Origin: Candidatus Neomarinimicrobiota bacterium
Lineage (GTDB): Bacteria; Fidelibacterota; SORT01
NCBI GenBank assembly: GCA_022573815.1
Contig: JACZTG010000004.1
Span: 82,304-146,303, forward strand
Direction of reading: 5' to 3'
DNA: 64,000 nucleotides
The notes beneath the pieces were generated by a model. That model ran no database searches and was not told where the DNA came from. It worked only from the letters and a program-made list of their open reading frames with translations. Of the stretch, positions 8,286 to 18,050 are shown piece after piece. Position 1 is the stretch's first letter. The number at the start of each line of letters is the position of its first letter. A program made the translations under genes and the position numbers.

Positions 8286-11198
8286 TTATTTAAATTCTTC
8301 CATCCACGATATGACCTCGTCAACTGAATTAAGGACCGAGACATTTGTCGGAAGGGATTTTACGAATAAATTACCATATTGTTTTTTAGCCACACGGTTA
8401 TCCAGGATCAAGACTATTCCTTTGTCCGTCTTGGATCTAATAAGCCTACCGACACCCTGCCTGAATTTTATAATTGATTCCGGCAGCGAATAACTTACAA
8501 AAGCGTTTTTTCCTTCAGATTTCAGTTTGTCTTCAATGGCTAACACAATAGGTTCTGTTGGTACTACAAACGGAAGCTTGGTTATAACTAAAAATTCGAG
8601 GGCGCTGCCCTGAACATCGATCCCCTCCCAAAATGAATCAGTGCCAAGCAACGTCCCATTTCCGTCGTTTTTTAACTTTTCCTGCAAAGCATATCTTGAA
8701 CCGTCCTTTCCCTGTCCAAGCAGCAAAAGTCCCATATCTTTATATATTGGTTCTAAATCATCATAAAACTTGTTCATCATACTGTAGGACGTAAATAGCA
8801 TCAAAGTTCCCATTCGGAACTTTCTGTTTACCTCAGAAATCAAATTGACAGCCTTTTCATTAAAATCGTTGTCATTCGGGAGAGGTAGAAATGAGGCAAT
8901 TCCTATCCTGGATTGATTTTCATAATCAAACGGAGAGCCGACTTCGAGGGTTACCAGCCTATCGTAATCATTTAACCCTACGCCGCTCCTTTCGAGAAAG
9001 TAATCAAAAGTGCCAGTGGTCGTCAATGTTGCGGATGTAAAAATACCACATCTTAAATTCGCATAAAGATATTCATTAAGTGTCTCTGCCATATTTATCG
9101 GAACTGAAAACAGCCTTACATCGAGGCTATCGGATTTTTTGGGTAGTTCTACCCAATAAACCTTATCCTCTTCCGGAGCGGAGAACAAATTCTCAGCTGT
9201 TAAAATAAGATCGTTTATGCCTTCTGCTCCATTTAAAAGATCAACTAACGCTTCTTCTGCTTTAACCATACCGCCGAATGGAATATCCCGAACGATTTCT
9301 AACAACTCTCTCATAATTTTTTTAAGTGAATAGAGAGATTGAAAAAATTTATCAGTTCTTCCGGATACATCCTTAAAAAAATCGTCTCCGTCTTTATAAC
9401 GAATTTTGGAGGTATAATTACTTCTCTCTTTAGGTACCCATTCGGAGCTGTTATTTAGATCAGAAAATAATTCTGTGGCTAAGACCCCACTTTCCGATGC
9501 TCTCCCAATCGCTGTTTCCAACAATCTTGATATAGTCTCCGACTCTGAACTGTTTTTTATGAGATGCAATACAGAGGCAAATTTTTCAAGAGCGCCCCCG
9601 TTAAGCGAATCCTTTTCGTGAAGTGTAGAAAGAGTTTTCCTGATTTTCCATATTGAAAGTTCTTCGCCAAGAAATTGCCAGGCATCTTTTTCAAGATTAT
9701 GTGCTTCATCTATTACGAGGTTCTGATAGTCGTTCAAAACTTGATTATTTGATGCCGCATCAGCCAGTAAGAGTGAATGATTTACCACTATCAAATCTGC
9801 ACTGCCGGCGGCTTCCCGCACTTTACCCAAATAACAGCCATTATACTGCTTACATCGAATCCGACTGCATTTTCCCGATTCAGCGGATAATTTCCCCCAG
9901 AGTGTATATGCGCGGTTTCGGTTAAAACCATAATTTTCTTCTATATCGCCGGTATTTGTATGCATAATCCAAGGAACAATCGGAGCTAGCTGTATTCTTT
10001 CCTCTGCCGTAAGCCATTTATTCGGTTCAATCAAAGATTGATGATACCTGGTAAGACAGATATAATTATTTCTTCCTTTTAACAGGACCGCTTTAAACGG
10101 CAGTTCCAGCGATTGGTGTAAGAATGGCAGATCTTTGTAAAACAGCTGATCCTGCAAATTTTTCGTTCTTGTGGAAATTACAACTCTTTGAGCTGCCGAC
10201 CGATTATTATAAGACCATAATATACTGGGAACCAAATACGCGAGTGTTTTTCCCACACCCGTTCCGGCCTCTACCGCTAACATTTCTCCCTTATTTAGAG
10301 CTTCCGCCACTGCGAACGCCATATTTTCTTGTTGAGGTCTTTCCTCATATCCTTCTAATCTAAAGGATAATTCTCCCCCTGTCTCAAATTTTGCTTTAAC
10401 TTCCTTCGGATCAATTAAATTCAGAAGAGGCGCTGCTTCTATCTGAACGGATGCTGATCTGCCAATGACGTTATTTTGGGGGATTTTGACATTTGGTGGC
10501 AGCAATTCTTCCCCTTCAGCTATTTCACCTGATTGTATCAATTCTGAAAAACGACTGAATAATTTCTTTGATGAGTTCTTAGTTCCTTCAAAAAGATTCG
10601 AAAGAGTGCTGATTGTTTGGTATTTAGATTCCAACAATCGGTCAATAACCTTTAAAAATACCTGACCCGCACGTTCTGCATCAGCATAAGCGCGATGTGC
10701 GTTCGCCGGGTCAAAGTCAAAGTAATCTGCAAGAGTCACCAATTTATGATTTGTAATCCACCAGAAAAAGATTCTTGAAAGCAGCGCAGTATCATATACA
10801 TCGTTGGTGAAATATGAATCCGGGGTTTTTGACGACTCCGATGAAGAGGCATCTATTTTAGCAGCCCAAGCCCGAAGAAAACCCATATCAAAAGGAGAAT
10901 TATGAGCGACTAAGGGATAGTCGCCACAGTAATCCATAAACTCAGGTAATACTTTATCAATATCAGGTGAATCGCTTACGTCGTCGTTAGATATACCGGT
11001 CAGACCTGTAATAAATTTTGGTATGCTAATGGGAGGCTTAACTAATGATTCATAACTTTCAACAGGTTTACCGTCTATAAATTTCATAGCTCCTATCTCT
11101 ATGATAAATTCCGTAGAAGAGCTAAGACCTGTTGTCTCCAAATCAAGAGCGATGAACTCAGACAGGTTTAATTTATTGAGTGTTTCTTTATCTGGCAT
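8286..11198 (-). CDS. DnaQ-type exonuclease fused to DinG-family helicase
   Basis: The 970-residue protein joins a DEDDh 3'-5' exonuclease to an XPD/DinG-type 5'-3' superfamily 2 helicase. Exonuclease residues are visible: D19 and E21 (ALDLETTG), D104 (SPFDMGF), then H168 and D173 (NAHRAYADAE). The helicase has Walker A EAGTGVGKT (310-318), four cysteines at 381, 444, 449 and 455 placed for a [4Fe-4S] cluster, a DEAH box at 497-500, and the C-terminal motifs GTDSFWEGIDVQG and QGVGRLIRS. The fusion resembles the Firmicutes-type DinG; unlike S. aureus DinG, which has lost helicase activity, the Fe-S cysteines and helicase motifs look intact here. Likely role: unwinding R-loops or damaged DNA, coupled to end trimming. 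Confidence 0.92.
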   Translation of the reverse strand: MPDKETLNKLNLSEFIALDLETTGLSSSTEFIIEIGAMKFIDGKPVESYESLVKPPISIPKFITGLTGISNDDVSDSPDIDKVLPEFMDYCGDYPLVAHNSPFDMGFLRAWAAKIDASSSESSKTPDSYFTNDVYDTALLSRIFFWWITNHKLVTLADYFDFDPANAHRAYADAERAGQVFLKVIDRLLESKYQTISTLSNLFEGTKNSSKKLFSRFSELIQSGEIAEGEELLPPNVKIPQNNVIGRSASVQIEAAPLLNLIDPKEVKAKFETGGELSFRLEGYEERPQQENMAFAVAEALNKGEMLAVEAGTGVGKTLAYLVPSILWSYNNRSAAQRVVISTRTKNLQDQLFYKDLPFLHQSLELPFKAVLLKGRNNYICLTRYHQSLIEPNKWLTAEERIQLAPIVPWIMHTNTGDIEENYGFNRNRAYTLWGKLSAESGKCSRIRCKQYNGCYLGKVREAAGSADLIVVNHSLLLADAASNNQVLNDYQNLVIDEAHNLEKDAWQFLGEELSIWKIRKTLSTLHEKDSLNGGALEKFASVLHLIKNSSESETISRLLETAIGRASESGVLATELFSDLNNSSEWVPKERSNYTSKIRYKDGDDFFKDVSGRTDKFFQSLYSLKKIMRELLEIVRDIPFGGMVKAEEALVDLLNGAEGINDLILTAENLFSAPEEDKVYWVELPKKSDSLDVRLFSVPINMAETLNEYLYANLRCGIFTSATLTTTGTFDYFLERSGVGLNDYDRLVTLEVGSPFDYENQSRIGIASFLPLPNDNDFNEKAVNLISEVNRKFRMGTLMLFTSYSMMNKFYDDLEPIYKDMGLLLLGQGKDGSRYALQEKLKNDGNGTLLGTDSFWEGIDVQGSALEFLVITKLPFVVPTEPIVLAIEDKLKSEGKNAFVSYSLPESIIKFRQGVGRLIRSKTDKGIVLILDNRVAKKQYGNLFVKSLPTNVSVLNSVDEVISWMEEFK

Positions 11199-11283
11199 AC
11201 AGAAACACCATATCTATTTCATATTAAGATTAGAATGGATAGCTGAAAAATAACATATTGAAAGAAATATTCTAATTTGAATT

Positions 11284-12462
11284 TTAAATTCCCGCAAATG
11301 CTCTGGCAACACTTATTAATAGCTTTGGATGCCTTAATAATGCAGTTGTAAAGACCTTTTTAAGACTCCTCTCGGACGGTGAAAGCCCGCCGATAATATC
11401 AGCGGTTCTATTCAGGTCATCATCTGTTAATTTGACCACTGCTGATTTTATCTTATACATCCTTTCATAATTTTTCCCTAAAAGTTTATGCCAGTCCTTT
11501 TCGTACTTCTTCAAAAAACTGTAGGAGTAATTCCCGGCAATCACCGCTTCCGCTGCTATTATACCCGCTAATTTCCCTCCCTGCATTCCCGATATTATGC
11601 CGCCTCCAGTTACAGGATTTACCATGTGAGCTGCATCTCCGCAAATCATAAGGTTGTCTGTGGCAATATTTGGGAGCGTGTGGGCGCAAGGAACGCCTCC
11701 AACCACGGTAGTTAAAATAGCGGCATCAGGATAATAACTTTCCATAAATTCTTCCAAATATTTTCTCGCAGATTTTTTCTTATTATGAATACCCCCCACC
11801 CCAATTCCGATATTAGCGAATTTATCACCTTTTGGAAAAACCCAAAGATAACCGCCGGGAGCTTTATTCGCTCCTAAATAAAAGTCCAGGCGGTTACTTA
11901 CGCAACTAATATTGGAAACCGACATTTGAACAGCTGCTTCAATATCTTTGATTTTTATAGTTGTTTTCAATCCAGCCCATCTGCCAACCCGGGATTCAAC
12001 TCCATCCGCGGCAATGATTATTTTAGCTCTGAACTCGATTTCTTCCGAAAGGTGGGTAGCTTTTACTCCTATGATCTCGTCGCCATTTTTCACGAGATCA
12101 TATACGTACGCTTTTGTAAGGATAGCGACTCCCGTGTTACCCGCTAAGAGCGCCAATTCATAATCAAACATCCTTCTGTCTAATACATATCCCGCCTCTG
12201 CAAGATTTTCTATATCAACATACTTCCCGGAAGGCGCAACAAGACGGAATGCATCAATCGTGGAGGCAATCCATTTCGGATTAGGTTCTATAAAGTTTTT
12301 AAGCCCTTCAGCGCCAACAGCCTCACCGCATCGGACAGGCATCCCGATATCTCTATCTTTTTCGAGCATAAGAACTGATGCTCCGCCTTCGGCAGCGAAT
12401 CGGGCGGCTGTGCTTCCGGCAGGTCCGCCACCAACAACTATTACATCAAATTCATCTTTCAT
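11284..12462 (-). CDS. geranylgeranyl reductase family FAD-dependent oxidoreductase
   Basis: The 392-residue flavoprotein starts with the Rossmann motif VVGGGPAG (9-16), has PVRCGE at 42-47 and a distal FAD motif ICGDAAHMVNPVTGGG near 275. The PxRCGE cysteine motif and overall length match geranylgeranyl reductases (ChlP, archaeal digeranylgeranylglycerophospholipid reductase), which saturate isoprenoid double bonds on chlorophyll, quinone or lipid chains. Its ATG overlaps the stop of a 2[4Fe-4S] ferredoxin gene by four bases, which fits a ferredoxin-fed reductase. The substrate is not visible: menaquinone side chain, polyprenyl phosphate, carotenoid or archaeal-type lipids are all possible. 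Confidence 0.88.
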   Translation of the reverse strand: MKDEFDVIVVGGGPAGSTAARFAAEGGASVLMLEKDRDIGMPVRCGEAVGAEGLKNFIEPNPKWIASTIDAFRLVAPSGKYVDIENLAEAGYVLDRRMFDYELALLAGNTGVAILTKAYVYDLVKNGDEIIGVKATHLSEEIEFRAKIIIAADGVESRVGRWAGLKTTIKIKDIEAAVQMSVSNISCVSNRLDFYLGANKAPGGYLWVFPKGDKFANIGIGVGGIHNKKKSARKYLEEFMESYYPDAAILTTVVGGVPCAHTLPNIATDNLMICGDAAHMVNPVTGGGIISGMQGGKLAGIIAAEAVIAGNYSYSFLKKYEKDWHKLLGKNYERMYKIKSAVVKLTDDDLNRTADIIGGLSPSERSLKKVFTTALLRHPKLLISVARAFAGI

Positions 12463-12650
12463 GCGCTGATCATTTCTGTTTTATCCGTATGGAGCACTTC
12501 AATCGGACAAATCCAAACGCACAGATCGCAATCTATGCATCTATCATGCAAAATGACGATATTTGCTTCAAATAATTCAATAGCATCAACAGGACAAACA
12601 GCAACACACGTCCCGCAAAAATCGCATTTATTTTCTTCAACACTGATCAA
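12459..12650 (-). CDS. 2[4Fe-4S] ferredoxin
   Basis: This 63-residue protein has two CxxCxxCxxxCP clusters, CDFCGTCVAVCP and CIDCDLCVWICP, the bacterial dicluster ferredoxin pattern. The only start in frame before an upstream stop is a TTG. The last four bases overlap the start of the geranylgeranyl-reductase-like gene (ATGA), so the two proteins are probably made together and this one likely passes electrons to that flavoprotein. The link is inferred from coupling, not from a specific interaction motif. Confidence 0.92.
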   Translation of the reverse strand: MISVEENKCDFCGTCVAVCPVDAIELFEANIVILHDRCIDCDLCVWICPIEVLHTDKTEMISA

Positions 12651-12774
12651 TGTTATCTCATTTCATGGTAAATAATTATTACTGCTCTTTGTGTGATGCA
12701 ATATAATGAATACGTTTAGATTTAACAATCTGCACTGATGAAATATTTACTTTATCCAAAGGATGTACGAAAAA

Positions 12775-14172
12775 CTAATTTTCAAATATCTCTTTATCCT
12801 GTTTTTCATTTACTTTTATTGGATACTCGCCGGTAAAACAGGCGCTGCAAAATTCGGAAGGGTCCTTACTTGTGGCGCCGAGCATATTTTCCGTGGATAG
12901 ATAATGAAGAGAATCTACTCCTAAATATTCTTTTATTTCATCCACACTCATTTTTCCCGCAATTAACTCTTCTGTGGATGGGAAATCAAGACCATAATAG
13001 CATGGATGCTTAATTGGAGGGCTGGAGATTCGCACATGAATTTCTTTACAGCCTGCATTCTTTAGTAATTTCGTTAATTTCTTTAAAGTCGTGCCCCTGA
13101 CGATTGAATCATCCACAACAATAACTTTCTTATCTTTCAGCACGCCTCCAACAGTGTTAAACTTTATTTTTACTCCAAAGTCTCTTTGGTCCTGTCTTGG
13201 ATTAATAAAAGTTCTTCCGACATAATGGTTTCTTATCAATCCGATTTCAAACTTTTTGCCGGATCTTGATGCATAACCTAATGCCGTGGTGTTACTGCTA
13301 TCAGGCACTGATATAACTATGTCCGCATCTTCCACATCCGCTTCATCAGCAAGATTTCTACCTAATTGTCTCCGTGTCTTATCAACAAATTCTCCAAATA
13401 CGCGACTGTCCGGGCGAGAGAAATAAACATATTCAAAAATACAGTATTTTGGAGTGCATTCACCTTCGAATGAATGAAGTCCATCTTCGTCAATGATGAT
13501 AATTTCGCCCGGTTTCACATCACGGATGTATTCCGCCTCAATCAGATCAAATGCACAAGATTCAGAGGCAAATACATAACAATCACCCAGCTTGCCTACA
13601 CATAACGGTCTGAATCCGTGCGGATCTCTAACCGCAATTAGATATTTTTCTGTCATAAGGACCATTGAATATGCTCCCGTAACAATGTTTAGAGCGTCTC
13701 TAATTTTATCTTCAATTTTATTGGATTTGCTCTTTGCCATGAGGTGAATAATCAGTTCGGTATCTGTAGTTGTTTGAAAAATAGTCCCTTCTTCCATAAG
13801 TTTTTTTCGAAGAGACGCCGTGTTCACTAAATTACCATTATGTGATATGGCTATCTGGTAATCAAACAAGTTGAAGACCAATGGCTGGATATTCGCAATC
13901 TTGGATGCTCCTGTAGTGGAATATCTGTTATGCCCGATCGCAATATGTCCTTTAAGCTCTTCTAATACTTTTGGTTCCGAAAAAATATCCGCGACAAGAC
14001 CCATTCCAAGATGTTTATACGACAACTTGCCGTCAGTTGAAACGATTCCGGACGATTCCTGACCACGATGTTGCAAGGCAAATAGCCCGTGGTATGTGAT
14101 TGTGGACGCTTCGTCGTGTCCGTATATTCCGAATACTCCGCATTTTTCATTTATACTTTTTTTACGCTGCAT
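12775..14172 (-). CDS. purF: amidophosphoribosyltransferase
   Basis: The 465-residue enzyme makes 5-phosphoribosylamine from PRPP and glutamine, the first committed purine step. A ten-residue propeptide precedes C11, the glutaminase nucleophile (CGVFGIYGHD). The PRPP-binding loop VIVVDDSIVRGTT is at about 350-362. Cysteines at 244, 391, 442 and 445 match the four Fe-S ligands of the Bacillus-type enzyme, so this is the oxygen-sensitive, propeptide-processed class. It overlaps the PHP-domain gene upstream by 11 bases. purM lies far away at 61004-61999, so the purine genes are scattered. Confidence 0.97.
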   Translation of the reverse strand: MQRKKSINEKCGVFGIYGHDEASTITYHGLFALQHRGQESSGIVSTDGKLSYKHLGMGLVADIFSEPKVLEELKGHIAIGHNRYSTTGASKIANIQPLVFNLFDYQIAISHNGNLVNTASLRKKLMEEGTIFQTTTDTELIIHLMAKSKSNKIEDKIRDALNIVTGAYSMVLMTEKYLIAVRDPHGFRPLCVGKLGDCYVFASESCAFDLIEAEYIRDVKPGEIIIIDEDGLHSFEGECTPKYCIFEYVYFSRPDSRVFGEFVDKTRRQLGRNLADEADVEDADIVISVPDSSNTTALGYASRSGKKFEIGLIRNHYVGRTFINPRQDQRDFGVKIKFNTVGGVLKDKKVIVVDDSIVRGTTLKKLTKLLKNAGCKEIHVRISSPPIKHPCYYGLDFPSTEELIAGKMSVDEIKEYLGVDSLHYLSTENMLGATSKDPSEFCSACFTGEYPIKVNEKQDKEIFEN

Positions 14173-15229
14173 TATTTCCTAGCTTTCTAATTCTGATATG
14201 ATTTGAGTAAATCCATCCCTTTCCGCCCTGATAGACTTCTACTCTGTATACACCTGCTTCACCAACTATTCTGGTGGCCTCTTCGCTAAATATTCGACCT
14301 GCCCTTTTACCGTTGTGAACAAATCGAATCGCCGCCTTTTCCGGAATAGCGACATTCAGGATTACTTCTCCTTCGACCAGGTCAATTTCCTGACCCATAT
14401 TATAATCTTTCCCATTATACTCTGCCCAAAATCTGAATCCGCGCGCATCACCAAGTTTGTAATTGCTGATGAAACATCTTGCGCTTCTAATGGCATTTAT
14501 AAACCGATTCTTTGTATCAACTACATGGTCTCCTGATTTTATCGGTTCATAAAAAAGCAAGTGAGTTCGAATGGTATTAAACAAAACTTTATAAGGAAAT
14601 ATCTTTACTTTTATTCCAATCGGAAGTCGGTGCATATGCTGATGGGCATCAACTCCTCCAATTCCGCTTATCCTTCTTTTCAGACTCAGAGAATCCCACA
14701 TTTCAAGTATTCTGTCCGTGGGAGTTACCATCGAAGAGCGGGGATGCAGCCATCTCCAGATCTTATTCCATTTAGTTAAACCCTCAATCCAATGAGACAT
14801 TTGATTCCAAATTTCAATCGAATCAAATCCATCGAGTTCCCAATGAGTCCATGGATAAGGAGGGTAGGATTCAAGATGACGGCGAATCTCGTCAGGATGC
14901 GCTATGATACCGAGGGCCCCTTTTTGAGAGGCGAGTTCCACATACTCTTTAGCCGAGAGATCATTCGGCATTACTTCATCTATGCCAAATAACATATAAT
15001 GATTTTCATCATTTACGTCGTTATGCTCATATCCGATTACAGTCAATAAATCATTATTCCATCCCTCGTAACCGTCTTTAATCGGTTGTAGAGTGAAATG
15101 ATCCGTAAACATTAAATAGTCTAATTTTGCGGATTGACCTGCTTTGATAATCTCTTCAAACGTACCGGAACCGTCGGAGTAAACCGAATGCATATGGATG
15201 CAGCCTACTTTCTCGTACATGTTAATCAT
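14162..15229 (-). CDS. PHP-domain metal-dependent phosphoesterase
   Basis: The 355-residue protein has the PHP signature near its start: HMHSVYSDGSGTFEEI, then MFTDHF, GYEHN and GIIAHPDE, and further on GGVDAHQH. These give the metal-binding His and Asp ligands of the polymerase-and-histidinol-phosphatase fold. The last 90 residues look like a beta-rich C-terminal domain, as in CehA/McbA-like PHP proteins. Substrate unknown; family members hydrolyse phosphodiesters, phosphate monoesters or other esters. It overlaps purF by 11 bases and sits 5 bp after the symporter gene, so it is within an operon. A second in-frame ATG is at codon 4. Confidence 0.85.
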   Translation of the reverse strand: MINMYEKVGCIHMHSVYSDGSGTFEEIIKAGQSAKLDYLMFTDHFTLQPIKDGYEGWNNDLLTVIGYEHNDVNDENHYMLFGIDEVMPNDLSAKEYVELASQKGALGIIAHPDEIRRHLESYPPYPWTHWELDGFDSIEIWNQMSHWIEGLTKWNKIWRWLHPRSSMVTPTDRILEMWDSLSLKRRISGIGGVDAHQHMHRLPIGIKVKIFPYKVLFNTIRTHLLFYEPIKSGDHVVDTKNRFINAIRSARCFISNYKLGDARGFRFWAEYNGKDYNMGQEIDLVEGEVILNVAIPEKAAIRFVHNGKRAGRIFSEEATRIVGEAGVYRVEVYQGGKGWIYSNHIRIRKLGNNAA

Positions 15230-15234
15230 GCTGT

Positions 15235-16614
15235 TTATTGAAATTCTTTGCCAAGTAAAACTGCAATTATTATGGAACCAACTGCCAGCGGAGCTAAGTA
15301 TTTAATAGCTTTATCCCATAGCGGATAACTGAAGAACCTGCTCGACTGGAGCCCGAATTCTTCTTTTTTAATAGTCTTGGATAATATCCATCCGGTAAAC
15401 ACTGCTATGAAAAATCCACCTATCGGCAATAAGAAATTAGATGCGAGATAATCAAACGTGTTGAAAAATCCAGCTGTATTTTCTCTGCCGATTATATTGA
15501 AGTTTGAAAGCCACCCCACCGCACCGTTTGACAAGGCGGAAAATATACCAAATGTAAAGATTGCAGAGCCGGTGATTATTGTTGCCTTTTTCCGTGTCCA
15601 TCTTAACTGGTCAATAAGATACGATGCAACTACTTCTAATAGTGAAATCGCGGATGTGAGCGCAGCGAATGCAACAAGTGTGAAAAATAAAATCGAAAAT
15701 ATATTACCACCCGGCAACTTCATAAAGACAACTGGTAGGGTAGTAAATAATATTCCGGCGCTTTTCGTCGGTACCAGATCAAAAGTCATTATGATAGGAA
15801 ATATCATTAAACAAGCAAGTATAGCTATCATCGTGTCAAGTCCGGTTACAATAAGAGCGGCTTTCGGAATAGAGCTTTTCTTATCCATATATGAGCCGTA
15901 TGTAATCATTGCGCCCATTCCTAAGCTTAAAGAGAAAAATGCATGACCTAAAGCTTCTAAAAATCCTGCGCCTGATAATTCTGAGAAGTTAGGGCGAAAA
16001 AGAAACCTAATCGCTCTTCCGGCGCCTTCGGTGGTCAGCGCAAGACCTACCAATATTAAAATTATAATAAACAATATAGGCATAAGTATTCGGGCAGATC
16101 GCTCGATTCCGCGACTTACTCCACCTGTTACCACAAATACCGTAATTCCCATGAATAACGCATGCCAAAATATCTGTCTGTATGGGTCAGAAACAAAATC
16201 TACAAACTGTTGAGTAACCTGGTCTGTTGTTTGGTTATTAAACGCACCGGAAACAGATTTCACAACATATTCCAAGGTCCAGCCTGCGACCACACTATAG
16301 TAAGAAAGAATTATGAAGCCCGTTGCAACGCCAAGCCAACCAAGCCAAGTCCAATTTTTCCCACCTAATGCAGCCATCGCTCCCACAGGACTCAGCTGAG
16401 TTCTTCTTCCAATAATAATTTCAGCTATCATTATCGGCAATCCAATCAAAAGGATAGAAATAAGATACATCAGCACAAATGCTCCGCCATCATTGGTATA
16501 GGTCATATAAGGAAATTTCCATATATTCCCTAATCCAATCGCAGAACCTGCTGCCGCTAAAATAAAACCGATTTTAGATCCCCATTTTTCCCTTTCTGCT
16601 GTGTTAGAATTCAT
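15235..16614 (-). CDS. sodium-dependent neurotransmitter:sodium symporter (NSS/SNF) family transporter
   Basis: The 459-residue membrane protein opens with WGSKIGFILAAAGSAIGLGN followed by IWKFPY, the TM1 signature of LeuT-fold NSS transporters that lines the Na+ and substrate sites. Around eleven to twelve hydrophobic segments follow, and length is typical of bacterial members such as LeuT, MhsT and TnaT. These import amino acids with Na+. The substrate is not predictable from these motifs. It is 15 bp after the DUF5683 gene and 5 bp before the PHP gene. Confidence 0.93.
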   Translation of the reverse strand: MNSNTAEREKWGSKIGFILAAAGSAIGLGNIWKFPYMTYTNDGGAFVLMYLISILLIGLPIMIAEIIIGRRTQLSPVGAMAALGGKNWTWLGWLGVATGFIILSYYSVVAGWTLEYVVKSVSGAFNNQTTDQVTQQFVDFVSDPYRQIFWHALFMGITVFVVTGGVSRGIERSARILMPILFIIILILVGLALTTEGAGRAIRFLFRPNFSELSGAGFLEALGHAFFSLSLGMGAMITYGSYMDKKSSIPKAALIVTGLDTMIAILACLMIFPIIMTFDLVPTKSAGILFTTLPVVFMKLPGGNIFSILFFTLVAFAALTSAISLLEVVASYLIDQLRWTRKKATIITGSAIFTFGIFSALSNGAVGWLSNFNIIGRENTAGFFNTFDYLASNFLLPIGGFFIAVFTGWILSKTIKKEEFGLQSSRFFSYPLWDKAIKYLAPLAVGSIIIAVLLGKEFQ

Positions 16615-16629
16615 TCTTGTTCCTATAGT

Positions 16630-17160
16630 TTAGAAATTAAACTGTAATTGCATTGATAGATCACTCTTACGGTTGTTACTTATTAGTTTAACTGAGAATT
16701 CATCATCAATGGATATTCCGTCTAAATGGGCATCTACAAATGCATCACCCATTGCAAGCAAATATCCGGCACCAAATAACCATCCCCAGCCATTTCTTCC
16801 CTGTTCTTTGTCCTCAATATCTAAAGCACTTATACCTGTGATAGTGTTGCTCGCCAAGCCGGCATTATAAGTATCTTCAAGAGTTTTCAATTCATCGTCT
16901 AATTTCAAATAGCGGGACATAAAGTAAAATTCTCCTCCAAGAAATACGAGTGCTTTAATAAACTTCCTGTTATATACCTGTCCCCAACCCGGTAAAATCA
17001 GAGAGCGTATCAAAGCGCCTTTTGGCGATTTCGAAGTATAGCTATCGTTGAGATCAGCATCATCTGAAATTGCGAAATTCCTGGTTGTGATTTGAGCGTT
17101 ATTGATTTCAGGTATACTGAAGAATAAAACAAAAAATATGAGGGGATGATATAGTCGCAT
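16630..17160 (-). CDS. DUF5683 domain membrane protein
   Basis: The 176-residue protein has an N-terminal signal or anchor (hydrophobic residues 5-20, then a polar stretch), followed by LILPGWGQVYNRKFIKAL near residue 55 and AMGDAFVDAHLDG near 140. These are landmarks of DUF5683, common in FCB-group bacteria and of unknown function. The same LPG-GQ-Y motif and a DAF motif occur in the C-terminal part of the protein at 31210-32607. It lies between a lipid kinase gene (5 bp) and a symporter gene (15 bp). I infer an envelope location; no function is assigned. Confidence 0.8.
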   Translation of the reverse strand: MRLYHPLIFFVLFFSIPEINNAQITTRNFAISDDADLNDSYTSKSPKGALIRSLILPGWGQVYNRKFIKALVFLGGEFYFMSRYLKLDDELKTLEDTYNAGLASNTITGISALDIEDKEQGRNGWGWLFGAGYLLAMGDAFVDAHLDGISIDDEFSVKLISNNRKSDLSMQLQFNF

Positions 17161-17165
17161 TTATT

Positions 17166-18038
17166 TCAATTGGATAGGACTTTAAGCGCTGCTTTAAGTA
17201 TTGAAGCAGAAATTTTACCGGAGGAGTTTGATACAACCTCGCCATCCACATGCAATGGCATAGGAAAATCACTTTCTATTGTTATATTTTCACCTCGAAT
17301 AGTATCAACTTCATCCAATTTATTTAGATTACCATTCATTGCACTCCTAATGTTCAGCAGCAACTTAAACAAAGAAGCGTCGCGCATGATAGTAACATCC
17401 AATATTCCATCGTCAATTTCCGCATCAGGCGCTACAATAAAGCCGCCGCCTTCACTTTTCGAATTGCATACTGACACCATGAATATAATATCTTCAACTA
17501 CCTTATCATCAACAGTTATTTTTAAGGGAATGGCTTTATAACGAATGGCGGTTTTTACAACACTGTAAATATATAACGGTAGTCCTCTAAGGAATTTGAC
17601 CTTTCCGGTCACATCGCTTACCACCCCGTTGAAACCTACCCCTGCTGTATTTAAACTAATTCGGTCGTTTACTCGTATAACGTCAATATTACGAACTTTG
17701 CCATTTATAATTGTATCAATTGATTCGTGTATATTAGAAGAAATATTCAGCATTTTTGCAAAATCATTTCCCGAACCTAACGGTATCAGACCTAAAATAG
17801 CTTCAGTTCCTACGACGCCCTCTCCTACTTCGTTCACTGTCCCGTCACCTCCAAGCGCTATCACTTTTTCGAATGATTTTGATGCCTCTTTTGCGATGCT
17901 GACACCGTGGCGCGGATAGTTGGTATATTCGACGTCAAATTTAACATCTCGGCGATTTAGCTCCGCTATTACCTTTTTACTTTTCTTTAACGCCGAACCC
18001 TTTCCCGCAGCCGGGTTAACAATTAACTTGATACTCAT
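17166..18038 (-). CDS. diacylglycerol/lipid kinase family protein (YegS/BmrU/DgkB type)
   Basis: The 290-residue protein has the N-terminal NPAAGKGSA phosphate-binding segment, VIALGGDGTVNEVGEG (the GGDG motif of the DAGK catalytic domain) and LGLIPLGSGNDFAKML. The C-terminal beta-sandwich with DGEVVSNSSGKI is also family-typical. Members phosphorylate diacylglycerol or related lipids at the membrane surface with ATP. Length is normal. It sits 12 bp after ridA and 5 bp before DUF5683 in the same likely operon. The true lipid substrate is not determinable. Confidence 0.92.
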   Translation of the reverse strand: MSIKLIVNPAAGKGSALKKSKKVIAELNRRDVKFDVEYTNYPRHGVSIAKEASKSFEKVIALGGDGTVNEVGEGVVGTEAILGLIPLGSGNDFAKMLNISSNIHESIDTIINGKVRNIDVIRVNDRISLNTAGVGFNGVVSDVTGKVKFLRGLPLYIYSVVKTAIRYKAIPLKITVDDKVVEDIIFMVSVCNSKSEGGGFIVAPDAEIDDGILDVTIMRDASLFKLLLNIRSAMNGNLNKLDEVDTIRGENITIESDFPMPLHVDGEVVSNSSGKISASILKAALKVLSN

Positions 18039-18050
18039 AATATAAATATT

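Noticed and set aside
15458..15946. 162-codon open frame on the plus strand
   Set aside because: Antisense to the NSS symporter, no independent motif or ribosome-binding site.
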